Assembly (NCBI GenBank): GCA_035943635.1
Contig: DASZBX010000147.1
Span: 1-64,000, forward strand
Origin: DASZBX01 sp035943635
GTDB lineage: Bacteria > Actinomycetota > Actinomycetes > Streptomycetales > Catenulisporaceae
Direction of reading: 5' to 3'
Length of the DNA stretch: 64,000 nucleotides
This document shows, piece by piece, positions 41,682 through 50,506 of the stretch (positions are counted from its first letter, which is position 1; every line of letters begins with the position of its first letter). The notes under the pieces are model-generated. The model made no database searches and had not been told where the DNA came from. It worked only from the letters and a program-made list of their open reading frames with translations. Made by a program: the position numbers and the translations under genes.

Positions 41682-43124
41682 GTGGGTACCGAGCAGGCGG
41701 GTGACGGCGGGATGAGTCCGGCGGGTCCGGGCTCGGCCGGGCCGTCGCCGCGGCCGCGGTCCGCCGCGGGCCCGGCCCGTCCCTACACCGAGGGCGGCGC
41801 CGGCTCCGGCGGCGAGGTGCTGCTGGCCGGCTGGGACGGCGCGGGAGCGGTCCGCCGCACCGTGCTGCCCGGCGGCATCCGGGTGGTGACCGAGTCGATC
41901 GGCTCGGTCCGCTCGGTGAGCCTGGGCGTGTGGGTCGGCGTCGGCTCCCGGGACGAGGGTCCCGGGACCGCCGGGGCCAGCCACTACCTGGAGCACCTGC
42001 TGTTCAAGGGCACGCCGCGCCGCAGCGCGCTGGACATCACGGCCGCGATCGAGGCGGCCGGCGGGGACATCAACGCGTTCACCGCGAAGGACCACACCTG
42101 CTACTACGCGCGGGTGCTGGACTCGGACCTGCCGCTGGCCGCCGAGGTGATCACGGACGTGGTCGCCTCGGCCCTGCTGCGGGCCGAGGACGTGGAGTCC
42201 GAGCGCGGGGTGATCCTGGAAGAGATCGCGATGACCGAGGACGACCCGGGCGACCTGGTGCACGACGAGTTCGCCGCGGCCCTGTTCGGCGACACCCCGC
42301 TGGGCCGGCCGATCGCCGGCACCGCCGCGTCGGTGAACGCGCTGACCCGGGACGCGATCGCGGACTACTACCGGACCCACTACCGGGGCCCGAACCTGGT
42401 GGTCGCGGCGGCCGGGAACCTGGAGCACGACCGGGTGGTGGAACTGGTCCAGGCCGGCTTCGCCGCCGCGGCGGCGGACTCGCACCTGTCCTTCGACCCG
42501 ACGCTGCGCCCGCTGGCCGTGCGCGAACTGGCCGCGGCCAGGCCCGGCGGCAGCGGGGTGCGGCTGCTCCACCGCAAGACCGAGCAGGCCCACCTGGTGC
42601 TCGGCACGGCCGGGGTCAGCCGCGGCGACGACCGGCGCTGGGCGCTGGGCGTGCTGGCCGCGGTGCTCGGCGGCGGGATGTCCTCGCGGTTGTTCCAGGA
42701 GATCCGGGAGAAGCGCGGCCTGGCCTACTCGGTCTACTGCTACGCCTCCCAGTACGCCGACGCCGGCTCGTTCGGCGTCTACGCCGGCTGCCAGCCGAAG
42801 AAGCTCAAGCAGGTCCTGGCCCTGTGCCGGGAGGAACTGGCCAAGATCGTCACGGACGGGATCACCGAGCCGGAGCTGCGCCTGGGCATCGGCCAGCTGC
42901 GCGGCGGCATGGTGCTGGGCCTGGAGGACACCGGCTCGCGGATGAGCCGGATCGGCAAGAGCGAGCTGGTCTACGGCGAACACCTCTCGGTGGACACCGT
43001 GCTGGACCGGCTGGCCGCGGTGACCCGCGCGGAGGTGGCCGCGGTGGCCGCCGACCTGCTGACCGCGGAGCCGGCCGTGGCCGTGATCGGACCCTACAAG
43101 GACGCGTCGTCCTTCCTGGCATGA
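41682..43124 (+). CDS. M16 family zinc protease
   Basis: This is a pitrilysin/processing-peptidase-like protease of about 480 aa. The inverted zinc motif HxxEH is seen in ASHYLEHLLFKG, with the third ligand region VESERGVILEEIAM 70 residues later. The second, inactive M16 half includes the RxY-like pair in FQEIREKRGLAYSVYCY. A Pro/Gly/Ser-rich stretch of ~45 residues precedes the domain. I chose the GTG at 41682, which has GAAGGG about six nt upstream. ATG at 41712 is possible. It lies 26 nt behind pnp and 15 nt before dapB, so the three form one operon, the conserved actinobacterial arrangement. Confidence 0.93.
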   Translation: MGTEQAGDGGMSPAGPGSAGPSPRPRSAAGPARPYTEGGAGSGGEVLLAGWDGAGAVRRTVLPGGIRVVTESIGSVRSVSLGVWVGVGSRDEGPGTAGASHYLEHLLFKGTPRRSALDITAAIEAAGGDINAFTAKDHTCYYARVLDSDLPLAAEVITDVVASALLRAEDVESERGVILEEIAMTEDDPGDLVHDEFAAALFGDTPLGRPIAGTAASVNALTRDAIADYYRTHYRGPNLVVAAAGNLEHDRVVELVQAGFAAAAADSHLSFDPTLRPLAVRELAAARPGGSGVRLLHRKTEQAHLVLGTAGVSRGDDRRWALGVLAAVLGGGMSSRLFQEIREKRGLAYSVYCYASQYADAGSFGVYAGCQPKKLKQVLALCREELAKIVTDGITEPELRLGIGQLRGGMVLGLEDTGSRMSRIGKSELVYGEHLSVDTVLDRLAAVTRAEVAAVAADLLTAEPAVAVIGPYKDASSFLA

Positions 43125-43139
43125 GGGAAAAGTGAAACG

Positions 43140-43886
43140 ATGATCAATGTCGCCGTCTTCGGTGCGGGCGGCCGGATGGGCCGGACCGTCTGCGACGCGG
43201 TCGAGGCCGCCGAGGGCATGACCGTGGTGGCCCGGATCGACCTCGACGACGACCCGCAGGCCGCGGTCGAGGCCGGCGCGCAGGTCGCGGTGGACTTCAC
43301 CCACCCGGGCGTGGTGCTCGGCAACCTGGAGTTCTGCCTGCGCAACGGCATCCACGCCGTGGTCGGCACCAGCGGTTTCGGCCCGGACAAGGTGGCCGCG
43401 CTGCAGCGGCTGCTGCCGCAGGCGCCCGCGGGCACCGGCGTGCTGGTGGCCCCCAACTTCTCCCTCGGCGCGGTCTTCATGATGAAGTTCGCCGCCCAGG
43501 CCGCGGCGTTCTTCGAGTCGGTGGAGATCGTCGAGCTGCACCACCCGGACAAGAAGGACGCGCCCAGCGGCACCAGCCTGCGCACCGCCCAGCTGATCGC
43601 CGAGGCCCGCAAGGCGGCCGGCAGCCCGCCGTTGCCGGACGCCACCGTGGAGGACGCCGACCACCACCGGGGAGGTACCGTGGACGGTGTCCCGGTCCAC
43701 TCGGTCCGGGTGCGCGGCCTGGTCGCGCACCAGGAGGTGCTGCTCGGCTCGGCCGGGGAGACCCTGACCATCCGGCACGACTCGCTCGACCGGATCTCCT
43801 TCATGCCCGGCGTGCTGCTCGGCGTGCTGGAGGTGGGCCGCCACCCGGGCCTGACCATCGGCCTCGAACACTATCTGGATATGTAG
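43140..43886 (+). CDS. dapB: 4-hydroxy-tetrahydrodipicolinate reductase
   Basis: DapB makes tetrahydrodipicolinate in the lysine/diaminopimelate pathway, using NAD(P)H. It has 248 aa, normal for the family. The nucleotide-binding loop VAVFGAGGRMGRTV is at the start, VVGTSGFGPDKV is the catalytic-loop area, and ELHHPDKKDAPSGTS carries the catalytic His/Lys and substrate residues. The C-terminal FMPGVLLGVLEV completes the fold. It follows the M16 protease closely. The next pathway enzyme upstream, DapA, is encoded 3 kb away on the other strand. Confidence 0.97.
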   Translation: MINVAVFGAGGRMGRTVCDAVEAAEGMTVVARIDLDDDPQAAVEAGAQVAVDFTHPGVVLGNLEFCLRNGIHAVVGTSGFGPDKVAALQRLLPQAPAGTGVLVAPNFSLGAVFMMKFAAQAAAFFESVEIVELHHPDKKDAPSGTSLRTAQLIAEARKAAGSPPLPDATVEDADHHRGGTVDGVPVHSVRVRGLVAHQEVLLGSAGETLTIRHDSLDRISFMPGVLLGVLEVGRHPGLTIGLEHYLDM

Positions 43887-43892
43887 CTCATC

Positions 43893-44360
43893 ATGCGCGC
43901 ACGTACGGCCGCCCTGTTGCTCGGCGGCGTCCTGGTCCTGTATCTGGCCGCGACCCTGTGGAAGGGCGCCCTGGCGATCTACGACGGGTTCCACGACCCG
44001 TCCCTGGCGTCCGGGCTGCTCGGCTTCGGGATGTGGATCTTCGGGTTCCTGGGCGCCTGGTTCCTGCTCAAGGAGATCCGGTTCGGCTTCGCCACCGAAC
44101 GGATGGCGATGGCCTTGGACGCCGAGGGCGACCTGCGGTACGAGGAGATCGACGCGCTGCCCAGGTCGGCCGGCGGCCGGGTGGACCGGTCCGCCGCCGA
44201 CGCATTGTTCGAGGCCAGGAAGGCCGACACGGAGGCGGAGCCGGAGAACTGGCGCTGCTGGTACCGGTTGGCCGCGGCCTATTCCGCGGCGAAGGACTCC
44301 AGCAGGGCCAGGGCGGCCATGCGGCACGCTATCTCGCTCTATTCCTCGCCGTCGGTGTAG
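43893..44360 (+). CDS. Small membrane protein with TPR-like tail
   Basis: The protein has 155 aa. Two TM helices (ALLLGGVLVLYLAATLWKGAL and GLLGFGMWIFGFLGAWFLL) occupy about residues 6-62. The cytoplasmic C-terminal half ends in a helical pair resembling a single TPR unit (WRCWYRLAAAYSAAKDSSRARAAMRHAI). I do not know a function. It starts 7 nt after the dapB stop and so belongs to the rpsO-side operon. Genes of this kind after dapB are, to my recollection, present in Streptomyces. Its 3' end overlaps the convergent Uma2 gene by 22 nt. Confidence 0.75.
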   Translation: MRARTAALLLGGVLVLYLAATLWKGALAIYDGFHDPSLASGLLGFGMWIFGFLGAWFLLKEIRFGFATERMAMALDAEGDLRYEEIDALPRSAGGRVDRSAADALFEARKADTEAEPENWRCWYRLAAAYSAAKDSSRARAAMRHAISLYSSPSV

Positions 44361-44950
44361 GGCGGCCACTCGTCCGTCGGGATCGAGAAGCCGAACGGCT
44401 CGGGCAGGTCGATCGGGTCGCCCGCCTCGCCATAGTGGCCGGAACTGTGGATCTGGTATTCGCTCAGCCCTTCGCGGCGCTCGTGCAAGGTCCAGGAGGA
44501 TTTCACCTGGTCCACCAGAAGGTAGAACGGCACACCCCCGGCCGCGTACCACTTCGGCTTCCAGACTCGATCGTTGAAGCTCCGGCCCGGCTCAAGCGGG
44601 GATGTCACTTCGCACAGCAGGACGATATTCGCCTGGTACTGGGCGGATGTGTCGGCCCCGTCTCGGGCTATCGACATGTCGGGTATGGCAAAGAACCCGG
44701 ACCCGTCGTCGAACTCCCAGGGGACGGCGCCCGAACTGCACTCCCAGCCTCCCCGCCCGGCCAGGTTGACGGCTCTCATCAACCTGCTGATGATCATCAT
44801 CTGGCTGAAGTCGGGCGGCGGGGCGAAGGTCAGCCTCTGTTCGTCGAGGAGTTCGACCCGCTGGTAACTCAGCAGCTCCCAGGCGATCTCGCGAAGCGTG
44901 GGGGACCATCGCCCCGGTCCGGCCGCGGCTGCCATCTCGATGTCCTGCAC
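44339..44950 (-). CDS. Uma2 family (DUF820) PD-(D/E)xK-type nuclease-like protein
   Basis: The protein has 203 aa. The Uma2 core pattern is visible: AIPDMSIAR (catalytic Asp), NIVLLCEVTSP (Glu in the E-x-K-like position) and DRVWKPKWYAAGGVPFYLLVD. The C-terminus FGFSIPTDEWPPY resembles the usual PF.ISID...LP end. These proteins have a restriction-endonuclease-like fold, occur in many copies in cyanobacteria and actinomycetes, and have no well-established role. Base composition appears lower in GC than neighbouring genes, and the tail-to-tail overlap with the membrane protein suggests a later insertion into the dapB-RNase J interval. Confidence 0.8.
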   Translation of the reverse strand: MQDIEMAAAAGPGRWSPTLREIAWELLSYQRVELLDEQRLTFAPPPDFSQMMIISRLMRAVNLAGRGGWECSSGAVPWEFDDGSGFFAIPDMSIARDGADTSAQYQANIVLLCEVTSPLEPGRSFNDRVWKPKWYAAGGVPFYLLVDQVKSSWTLHERREGLSEYQIHSSGHYGEAGDPIDLPEPFGFSIPTDEWPPYTDGEE

Positions 44951-45050
44951 GAGAAAAGGATGATCTGGCGGAACACCGTAGAGAACACAGTTTCCACCAG
45001 ATCACCCCTACCGGTGACACACCGGCGCCAAAGCTACGCCGGAGCTACGC

Positions 45051-46736
45051 CTACACCTCGACGACCACCGGCAGGATCATCGGCCGGCGGCGGAACGTGT
45101 CCGACACCCACTTGCCGATCACCCGGCGGCACAGCTGCTGCAGCTGCCGCTGGTCGGCCACGCCGTCCGCCGCGGCCTGGGCCAGGGCCTCCTCGACCAG
45201 CGGGGTGACCGCGGCCAGCGCGTCGTCGTCGATGCCGGCGCCGCGCGAGTGGATCTCCGGGCCGCCGACGATCTTGCCGGTGTCCGCGGCGACCACCAGG
45301 AAGACCGAGATGAAGCCCTCCTCGCCGAGGATCCGGCGGTCCTTGAGCGAGGACTCGGTGATGTCGCCGACGGACAGGCCGTCCACGTACACGTACCCGC
45401 ACGGCACCTTGCCGGTGATCCGGGCCACGCCGTCGACCAGGTCGACCGTGACCCCGTCCTCGGCCAGCACGATCCGCTCGGCCGGGACCCCGGTCAGCAC
45501 CGCGAGCTCGCCGTTGGCGCGCAGGTGCCGCCACTCGCCGTGCACCGGCATCACGTTGCGCGGCTTGGCCAGGTTGTAGAAGTACAGCAGCTCGCCGGCC
45601 GAGGCGTGCCCGGACACGTGCACCTTGGCGTTGCCCTTGTGCACCACCTTCGCGCCCCAGCGGGTCAGGCCGTTGATCACCCGGTAGACCGCGGTCTCGT
45701 TGCCCGGGATCAGCGAGGAGGCCATCACCACGGTGTCGTCCTCGACGATCCGGATCTGGTGGTCCCGGTTGGCCATCCGGGACAGCGCCGCCATCGGCTC
45801 GCCCTGCGAACCGGTGCACACCAGCACCACCTTCTCCGGCGGCAGGTCGTCGATCGACCGGGAGTCGACCAGCAGGCCCGCGGGCACCTTCAGGTAGCCC
45901 AGGTCCGCGGCCACGCCCATGTTGCGCACCATCGAGCGGCCGATGAAGGCCACCTTCCGGTTGTACTTGACCGCGCAGTCCAGCACCTGCTGGATCCGGT
46001 GCACGTGGCTGGCGAACGAGGCCACGATCACCCGGCGGGTGGCGTTGGCGAAGGCCCGCTCCAGGGCCGGCAGGATCTCCCGCTCGCTGGCCACGAAGCC
46101 GGGCACCTCGGCGTTGGTCGAGTCCGACAGGATCAGGTCGATCCCGGCCTCGCCCAGCTTGGCGATCCCGGTCAGGTCGGTCAGCCGGCCGTCCAGCGGA
46201 AGCTGGTCCATCTTGAAGTCGCCGGTGTGCAGCACCACGCCGGCCGGCGTGGTCACCACCACGGCGAGGGCGTCCGGGATGGAGTGGTTGACCGCGAGGA
46301 ACGCGCACTCGAACGGCCCGATCCGCTCGGTCTGGCCCTCGGTGACCTGCAGGGTGTACGGCTTGATCCGGTGCTCGGTCAGCTTGGCCTCGATCAGCGC
46401 GAGGGTCAGCTGGGAGCCGATCAGCGGGATGTCCGGCCGCTCCTTGAGCAGGTAGGGCACCGCGCCGATGTGGTCCTCGTGGCCGTGTGTGAGCACGACC
46501 GCGACCACGTCGTCGTAGCGGTCCCGGATCGAGGTGAAGTCCGGCAGGATCAGGTCCACGCCGGGCTGCTCGGGCTCGGGGAACAGGACCCCGCAGTCCA
46601 CGATCAGCAGTTTGCCGCCGAACTCGTAGACCGTCATGTTGCGGCCGATCTCGCCGAGGCCGCCGAGCGGGGTGACCCGCAGGGCGCCCTTCGCCAGGGC
46701 CGGCGGCTGGCCGAGTTCGGGGTGGGGATGGCTCAT
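45051..46736 (-). CDS. rnj: Ribonuclease J
   Basis: This metallo-beta-lactamase/beta-CASP RNase has 5'-3' exonuclease and endonuclease activity and acts in mRNA decay and rRNA maturation. It has 561 aa. The MBL zinc motif is THGHEDHIG (His84, His86, Asp88, His89). Other metal ligands lie in LHTGDFKMDQ, and the beta-CASP motifs include LSDSTNAEVPGF, VIVASFASHVHRIQQ and HVSGHASAGEL. The C-terminal ~100 residues form the dimerisation domain and end SDTFRRRPMILPVVVEV. It lies 55 nt downstream of dapA on the same strand, the standard dapA-rnj pair of actinobacteria. Confidence 0.96.
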   Translation of the reverse strand: MSHPHPELGQPPALAKGALRVTPLGGLGEIGRNMTVYEFGGKLLIVDCGVLFPEPEQPGVDLILPDFTSIRDRYDDVVAVVLTHGHEDHIGAVPYLLKERPDIPLIGSQLTLALIEAKLTEHRIKPYTLQVTEGQTERIGPFECAFLAVNHSIPDALAVVVTTPAGVVLHTGDFKMDQLPLDGRLTDLTGIAKLGEAGIDLILSDSTNAEVPGFVASEREILPALERAFANATRRVIVASFASHVHRIQQVLDCAVKYNRKVAFIGRSMVRNMGVAADLGYLKVPAGLLVDSRSIDDLPPEKVVLVCTGSQGEPMAALSRMANRDHQIRIVEDDTVVMASSLIPGNETAVYRVINGLTRWGAKVVHKGNAKVHVSGHASAGELLYFYNLAKPRNVMPVHGEWRHLRANGELAVLTGVPAERIVLAEDGVTVDLVDGVARITGKVPCGYVYVDGLSVGDITESSLKDRRILGEEGFISVFLVVAADTGKIVGGPEIHSRGAGIDDDALAAVTPLVEEALAQAAADGVADQRQLQQLCRRVIGKWVSDTFRRRPMILPVVVEV

Positions 46737-46791
46737 GCAGCGGCTCCGATTTCGTTTCAGTCAGGTACAGTGCGAAAACTCGTGGTGGCGC

Positions 46792-47694
46792 TCAGATCGC
46801 GAGGCCGACGGCGGCGAGGTCTGCGCGCAGGGTGCGCAGTTGCTCCTCGGTCAGGTCCACCAGCGGCAGCCGGACCGGGCCGGCGGGCCGGCCCAGGCGG
46901 CGCAGTGCCGCCTTGATGGTGATGACCCCCTGGGTGCGGAATACACCTGTGAAGACCGGCAGGAGGAAGTGGTGGATCTCGCGGGCCTTGGCGACGTCCC
47001 CTCCAGTGTAAGCGTCGTACATGGCGCGCAGCTCGCCGGCGACCAGGTGTCCGACCACGGACACGGTGCCGACCCCGCCGACCGCCAGCGAGGCCAGGTT
47101 CAGCATGTCGTCGCCGGAGTAGTAGGCCAGGCCGGTGCGGGCCATCACCCAGCTGCTCGCGCCCAGGTCGCCCTTGGCGTCCTTGACCGCGACGATCCGT
47201 TCGTGCTCGGCCAGCCGCACGATCGTCTCGGTGTCGATCGGGGTGGCGGTGCGCCCGGGGATGTCGTAGAGCATCACCGGCAGGTCGGTGGCGTCCGCGA
47301 TCGCGGTGAAGTGGCGGTACACCCCTTCCTGCGGTGGGCGGTTGTAGTACGGGGTGACCGCCAGCAGCGCGTGCGCCCCGGCGGCCTGTGCGGCCCGGGC
47401 CTGCTCGACCGAGTGGGCGGTGGCGTTGGTGCCGATCCCGGCGATCACCCGGGCCCGGTCGCCGACCGCGCCGGCCACGGTCCGCAGCACGGCGTCCTTC
47501 TCGGCGTCGGTGGTGGTCGGGGCCTCCCCGGTGGTGCCGTTGACCACGAGCGCGTCGCACCCCGAGTCGATCAGGTGCCCGGCCAGGGCGGCCGTCCCGT
47601 CGAGATCGAGGCCGCCGTCCGCGGTGAAGGGGGTGACCATGGCGGTCACGACCCGGCCGAAGGGGGTCTGGGGGGTGAACGACGTGGAAGCCAT
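46792..47694 (-). CDS. dapA: 4-hydroxy-tetrahydrodipicolinate synthase
   Basis: DapA condenses pyruvate with aspartate semialdehyde, the first step specific to lysine/DAP. It has 300 aa and a TIM barrel. GTTGEAPTTTDAEK is the phosphate/carboxylate-binding loop, and the YYNRPPQEGVYRHF region holds the catalytic Tyr. The Schiff-base lysine is in IVAVKDAKGDL, and GDDMLNLASLAVGGVGTVSVVGH completes the barrel core. It is upstream of RNase J and downstream of thyX on the same strand, with a 153-nt gap from thyX. Confidence 0.97.
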   Translation of the reverse strand: MASTSFTPQTPFGRVVTAMVTPFTADGGLDLDGTAALAGHLIDSGCDALVVNGTTGEAPTTTDAEKDAVLRTVAGAVGDRARVIAGIGTNATAHSVEQARAAQAAGAHALLAVTPYYNRPPQEGVYRHFTAIADATDLPVMLYDIPGRTATPIDTETIVRLAEHERIVAVKDAKGDLGASSWVMARTGLAYYSGDDMLNLASLAVGGVGTVSVVGHLVAGELRAMYDAYTGGDVAKAREIHHFLLPVFTGVFRTQGVITIKAALRRLGRPAGPVRLPLVDLTEEQLRTLRADLAAVGLAI

Positions 47695-47847
47695 GGGATA
47701 AAGCTACCGCCTGCGACGGCGTGGAAGGACCCCGTCGCCGCCTGCTCGGGGGTCCAGGTGGCGACGGGGTCCGCCGTGTCTATCGGTCGGGCCGCCGCCC
47801 GGGACACGGGCGGGCCGGCCATCTTCATCCGATTGGATTATCCAACG

Positions 47848-48630
47848 TCAGGGCGCCACCCGTCCGTTGCGCACCCAGGCCTGGTGGGTCAGCGGCATCG
47901 CGGCGCCGAAGTGCGCCTCCATCTGCTCGGCCACCATCTCGATCTCGCGCTGCGGGAACGAGGGGAACGTGGCCTCCTCGTGCTTGGTGCGCAGCGACAG
48001 GAAGTGCATCAGCGCACGGGCGTTACACGTTGCGTACATAGACGAGTAGATGGAGACCGGCAGTACCCCGCGGGCCACCTCCCGGGCCACCCCGGCGTCG
48101 AGCATCTCCTGGTACGCGCGGTACGCGTCGGTGCAGGACCGCTTGGTGACCTCCTCGACGAGCCTGTGCTGCTCAACGCTGCCGTCGAGGAACACGTAGC
48201 GGCCCGGCTTGCCCTCCTGGACGAGCTTGCGCTCCGGGCCGGGTACGTAGAACACCGGCTCCAGTCGGCGATAGCGGCCGCTCTCCTCGTTGTAGCTGAA
48301 CACCCGGTGCCGCATGAACTCGCGGAAGACGAAGATCGGCGCGCTGACGAAGAAGGTGAACGAGTTGTGCTCGAACGGCGACCCGTGCCGGTCCCGCATG
48401 AGGTAGTTGATCAGCCCGGCCGAGCCGGACGGGTCCGCACCGACCTGTTCGAGCGACTTCTCCCCGGCGGTGGACACCCGGGCCGCGAACAGCACGTCGG
48501 CGTCCGAGGCGGCGCTGCGGACCAGGTCGACGGTCATCTCCGAGCGGAACCGGACCGCCGCGGCGCCGGCGCTCGGGTCGCCCGCGGCGGACGGGACGGC
48601 GGTCGGGGGCTGGGTTGCCGTGCTGCTCAC
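47848..48630 (-). CDS. thyX: Flavin-dependent thymidylate synthase
   Basis: ThyX makes dTMP from dUMP using methylene-THF and FADH2, independently of ThyA. The ThyX motif is clear: EFMRHRVFSYNEESGRYRRLEP. C-terminal features SMYATCNARALMHFLSLRTKHEEA (nucleophilic Ser and dUMP-binding Arg region) are also present. Starting at the GTG of 48630, with AGGAG eight nt upstream, the protein has 260 aa. An Ala/Pro-rich extension of ~25 residues precedes the conserved core. The frame remains open ten codons upstream but without a ribosome-binding site. Confidence 0.96.
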   Translation of the reverse strand: MSSTATQPPTAVPSAAGDPSAGAAAVRFRSEMTVDLVRSAASDADVLFAARVSTAGEKSLEQVGADPSGSAGLINYLMRDRHGSPFEHNSFTFFVSAPIFVFREFMRHRVFSYNEESGRYRRLEPVFYVPGPERKLVQEGKPGRYVFLDGSVEQHRLVEEVTKRSCTDAYRAYQEMLDAGVAREVARGVLPVSIYSSMYATCNARALMHFLSLRTKHEEATFPSFPQREIEMVAEQMEAHFGAAMPLTHQAWVRNGRVAP

Positions 48631-48823
48631 AGTAACGACTCCTGGAGGGGTTCGGGGCACTTTCCACCTGCGCGGTACTCCAGCATTCCAGCCTATCCAG
48701 GCCGATTCAGAGGCGGGGGCGGAAACGCCGGCCGGCCCGGTGCAGCCCTGCGGAGTCGATCCACAGGGGCCCGCACCGAGCCGGCCGAGAAGCCAGGAGT
48801 ACCTGACCTTAGCGCTGAGAACC

Positions 48824-49954
48824 CTAGTTGACCAGTCCGGACAGGTTCAGCGGGCTGCTGATCGTGCCGGCGTTGTACATCAACTGGCTGACGATGCCGA
48901 TCTTCTCCGGCACGGTCGCGGTCGGGTACTCGCCCAGCTGCATCGTGGCGACGTACTCCTTCACCGCCGCGCTGGGGTTGGACATGCTGGCCAGGATGGC
49001 GCCCTCGACCTCGGTCCGGCTGGCGCCGATGTTCTGCAGCTTGCTGAGCACCGCGTCGAACACCTCGACCGTCTTCGGGTACTTGGCGGTGAACGCGCTG
49101 CTGGCGAAGTACCCGTCCAGCGGCACCCCGGCCGAGTCGCCGGTGGCCAGGTCGGCTGCCGGGATCAGGCCGTACTGCTCCTCGGCGGTGGTCGCGTAGG
49201 GCTCCTGGAGCACCGCGGCGGTGTACTGGCCGTCGTGCACGCCCTGCATGATCGCGGTCGGGTCCGTCACGACCAGGATGTTCTTGTTGCCGGTGCCCTC
49301 CTGGCCCTGGCCGACCACCGAGCTGATCGGCATCTTCTGGGCGTTGAAGTAGTCGGCCAGGGAGATGTACTCCGGGCCGGTCTCGCTCGGCAGCGCGATC
49401 TCCGGGCCGTTCTTGACCTGGTCGAAGATCTGGGTGAGGTTCGGCAGGGTGGCCCCGTTGCGCACCATCAGCTCGATCGAGCCGGACCCGGCGTCGTACG
49501 CGTCGGCCAGGATCTGGATCTTCCCGGCCTTGGCCATCGGGTCGTCGGCGGCCAGGAACTGCCCGTACTCGCCGTACGCGATGTCGATGGAGCCCTGGTT
49601 GAGCGCGTTGATCTCGTCGGACTCGGTCGGGTACGGGGTCACCTGCACGTTCAGGCCGGCCTTGGTGAACGCGCCGTTCCCGCTCGCGCCGCCGGTGGCC
49701 ATCCCGATCAGGAACGGCACGTCGCCGATCGAGTTGACCACGCCCACCCGGATGTTCGGCTGGTCCGGGGCGGGCAGGGCGTCGGCCGTGCTGCTCGAGC
49801 AGGCGGCGACCGAGCTCGCGGTCAGGACGAGCGCCGCGACCGCTCCGAGGCAGCGCAGCGGGCCCAGGCGCCGGCGCCCTGTCCGGACGACGGCGGCGCG
49901 CCCTGCTGCGGTGCGCTGCGCGGCGTTGCGCTGTTCCTGGCGGGGGTGGGGCAT
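48824..49954 (-). CDS. ABC transporter substrate-binding lipoprotein (SsuA/TauA/NMT1-like)
   Basis: The protein has 376 aa, with a twin-basic N-terminus, hydrophobic segment and lipobox VAACSSS (Cys52). The mature part has the type-2 periplasmic-binding fold typical of nitrate/taurine/sulfonate or pyrimidine-precursor receptors: IRVGVVNSIGDVPFLIGMATG, the INALNQGSIDIAYGEYGQFLA motif, and the TAAVLQEPYATTAEE segment. The ligand cannot be read from sequence. No permease or ATPase gene is adjacent, so it is an orphan, either sharing a transporter elsewhere or acting as a sensor input. A 193-nt gap separates it from thyX downstream. Confidence 0.85.
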   Translation of the reverse strand: MPHPRQEQRNAAQRTAAGRAAVVRTGRRRLGPLRCLGAVAALVLTASSVAACSSSTADALPAPDQPNIRVGVVNSIGDVPFLIGMATGGASGNGAFTKAGLNVQVTPYPTESDEINALNQGSIDIAYGEYGQFLAADDPMAKAGKIQILADAYDAGSGSIELMVRNGATLPNLTQIFDQVKNGPEIALPSETGPEYISLADYFNAQKMPISSVVGQGQEGTGNKNILVVTDPTAIMQGVHDGQYTAAVLQEPYATTAEEQYGLIPAADLATGDSAGVPLDGYFASSAFTAKYPKTVEVFDAVLSKLQNIGASRTEVEGAILASMSNPSAAVKEYVATMQLGEYPTATVPEKIGIVSQLMYNAGTISSPLNLSGLVN

Positions 49955-50506
49955 GGCGGAAACCTCTCGGCGAAGCAGTGCGTAATGCTAGTGCACTGTA
50001 TCGGGCTGATTGAATATCTGGCCGGGGTGAGTGTGTTACAAGAATGTACCTGTCGAATGACCATTCGGTACGTTACGCGCAGGCAGGGCCTTTGCTAGGC
50101 TGGCCGAAAGCTCACAACGTTATACAGCTACTCTTCGCAGTGAATCAGCCACGCACTGTACCTTCGCATCGCGCCTGCTCAGGACCATTGTCGCTGGGCT
50201 ATTGCAGTCTGCTTAGGATAGTGTCGGTGGTGCTAGGGCGCTTTGGCAAAAATCTAGAAAATCTGTCCGATTTGGTCCGATATGTGCAGAACTGTGACCT
50301 GATCGATTTCGAATTCTTGCCTACCCGTCTTGGCTCCGGTGCAGAGACTGTGCTGAAATGCGTTGTCTTTATAGAAAACAGCGCCGGGCAATCCGGCGGA
50401 GCGAAACCGGGCTCAAGCTACCCGGTCGTCCGCTTCGATCAGCGTCGTAGTGGTGCCGCCTTCAACCGCGGCGCCATGATGCGGCCGTGAATTTGGTGAG
50501 GGCAGT
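49955..50506. other. Long AT-richer gap before the conservon
   Basis: This 552-nt intergenic region is clearly lower in GC than the flanking genes. It separates the divergent substrate-binding lipoprotein and histidine-kinase genes and must contain both promoters. Seen in it are a CGAAT-GACC-ATTCG dyad (50054-50067), a GTACC/GGTAC pair around it (50046-50050 and 50067-50071), and TAGGAT at 50214-50219 as a possible -10. A frame of 148 codons crosses it but has no protein-like composition. A small RNA or complex regulatory region is possible. Confidence 0.55.

Noticed and set aside
50044..50490. 148-codon open frame in the gap before the conservon
   Set aside because: Amino-acid make-up is not protein-like, there is no ribosome-binding site, and codon third positions lack the GC bias of real genes here.
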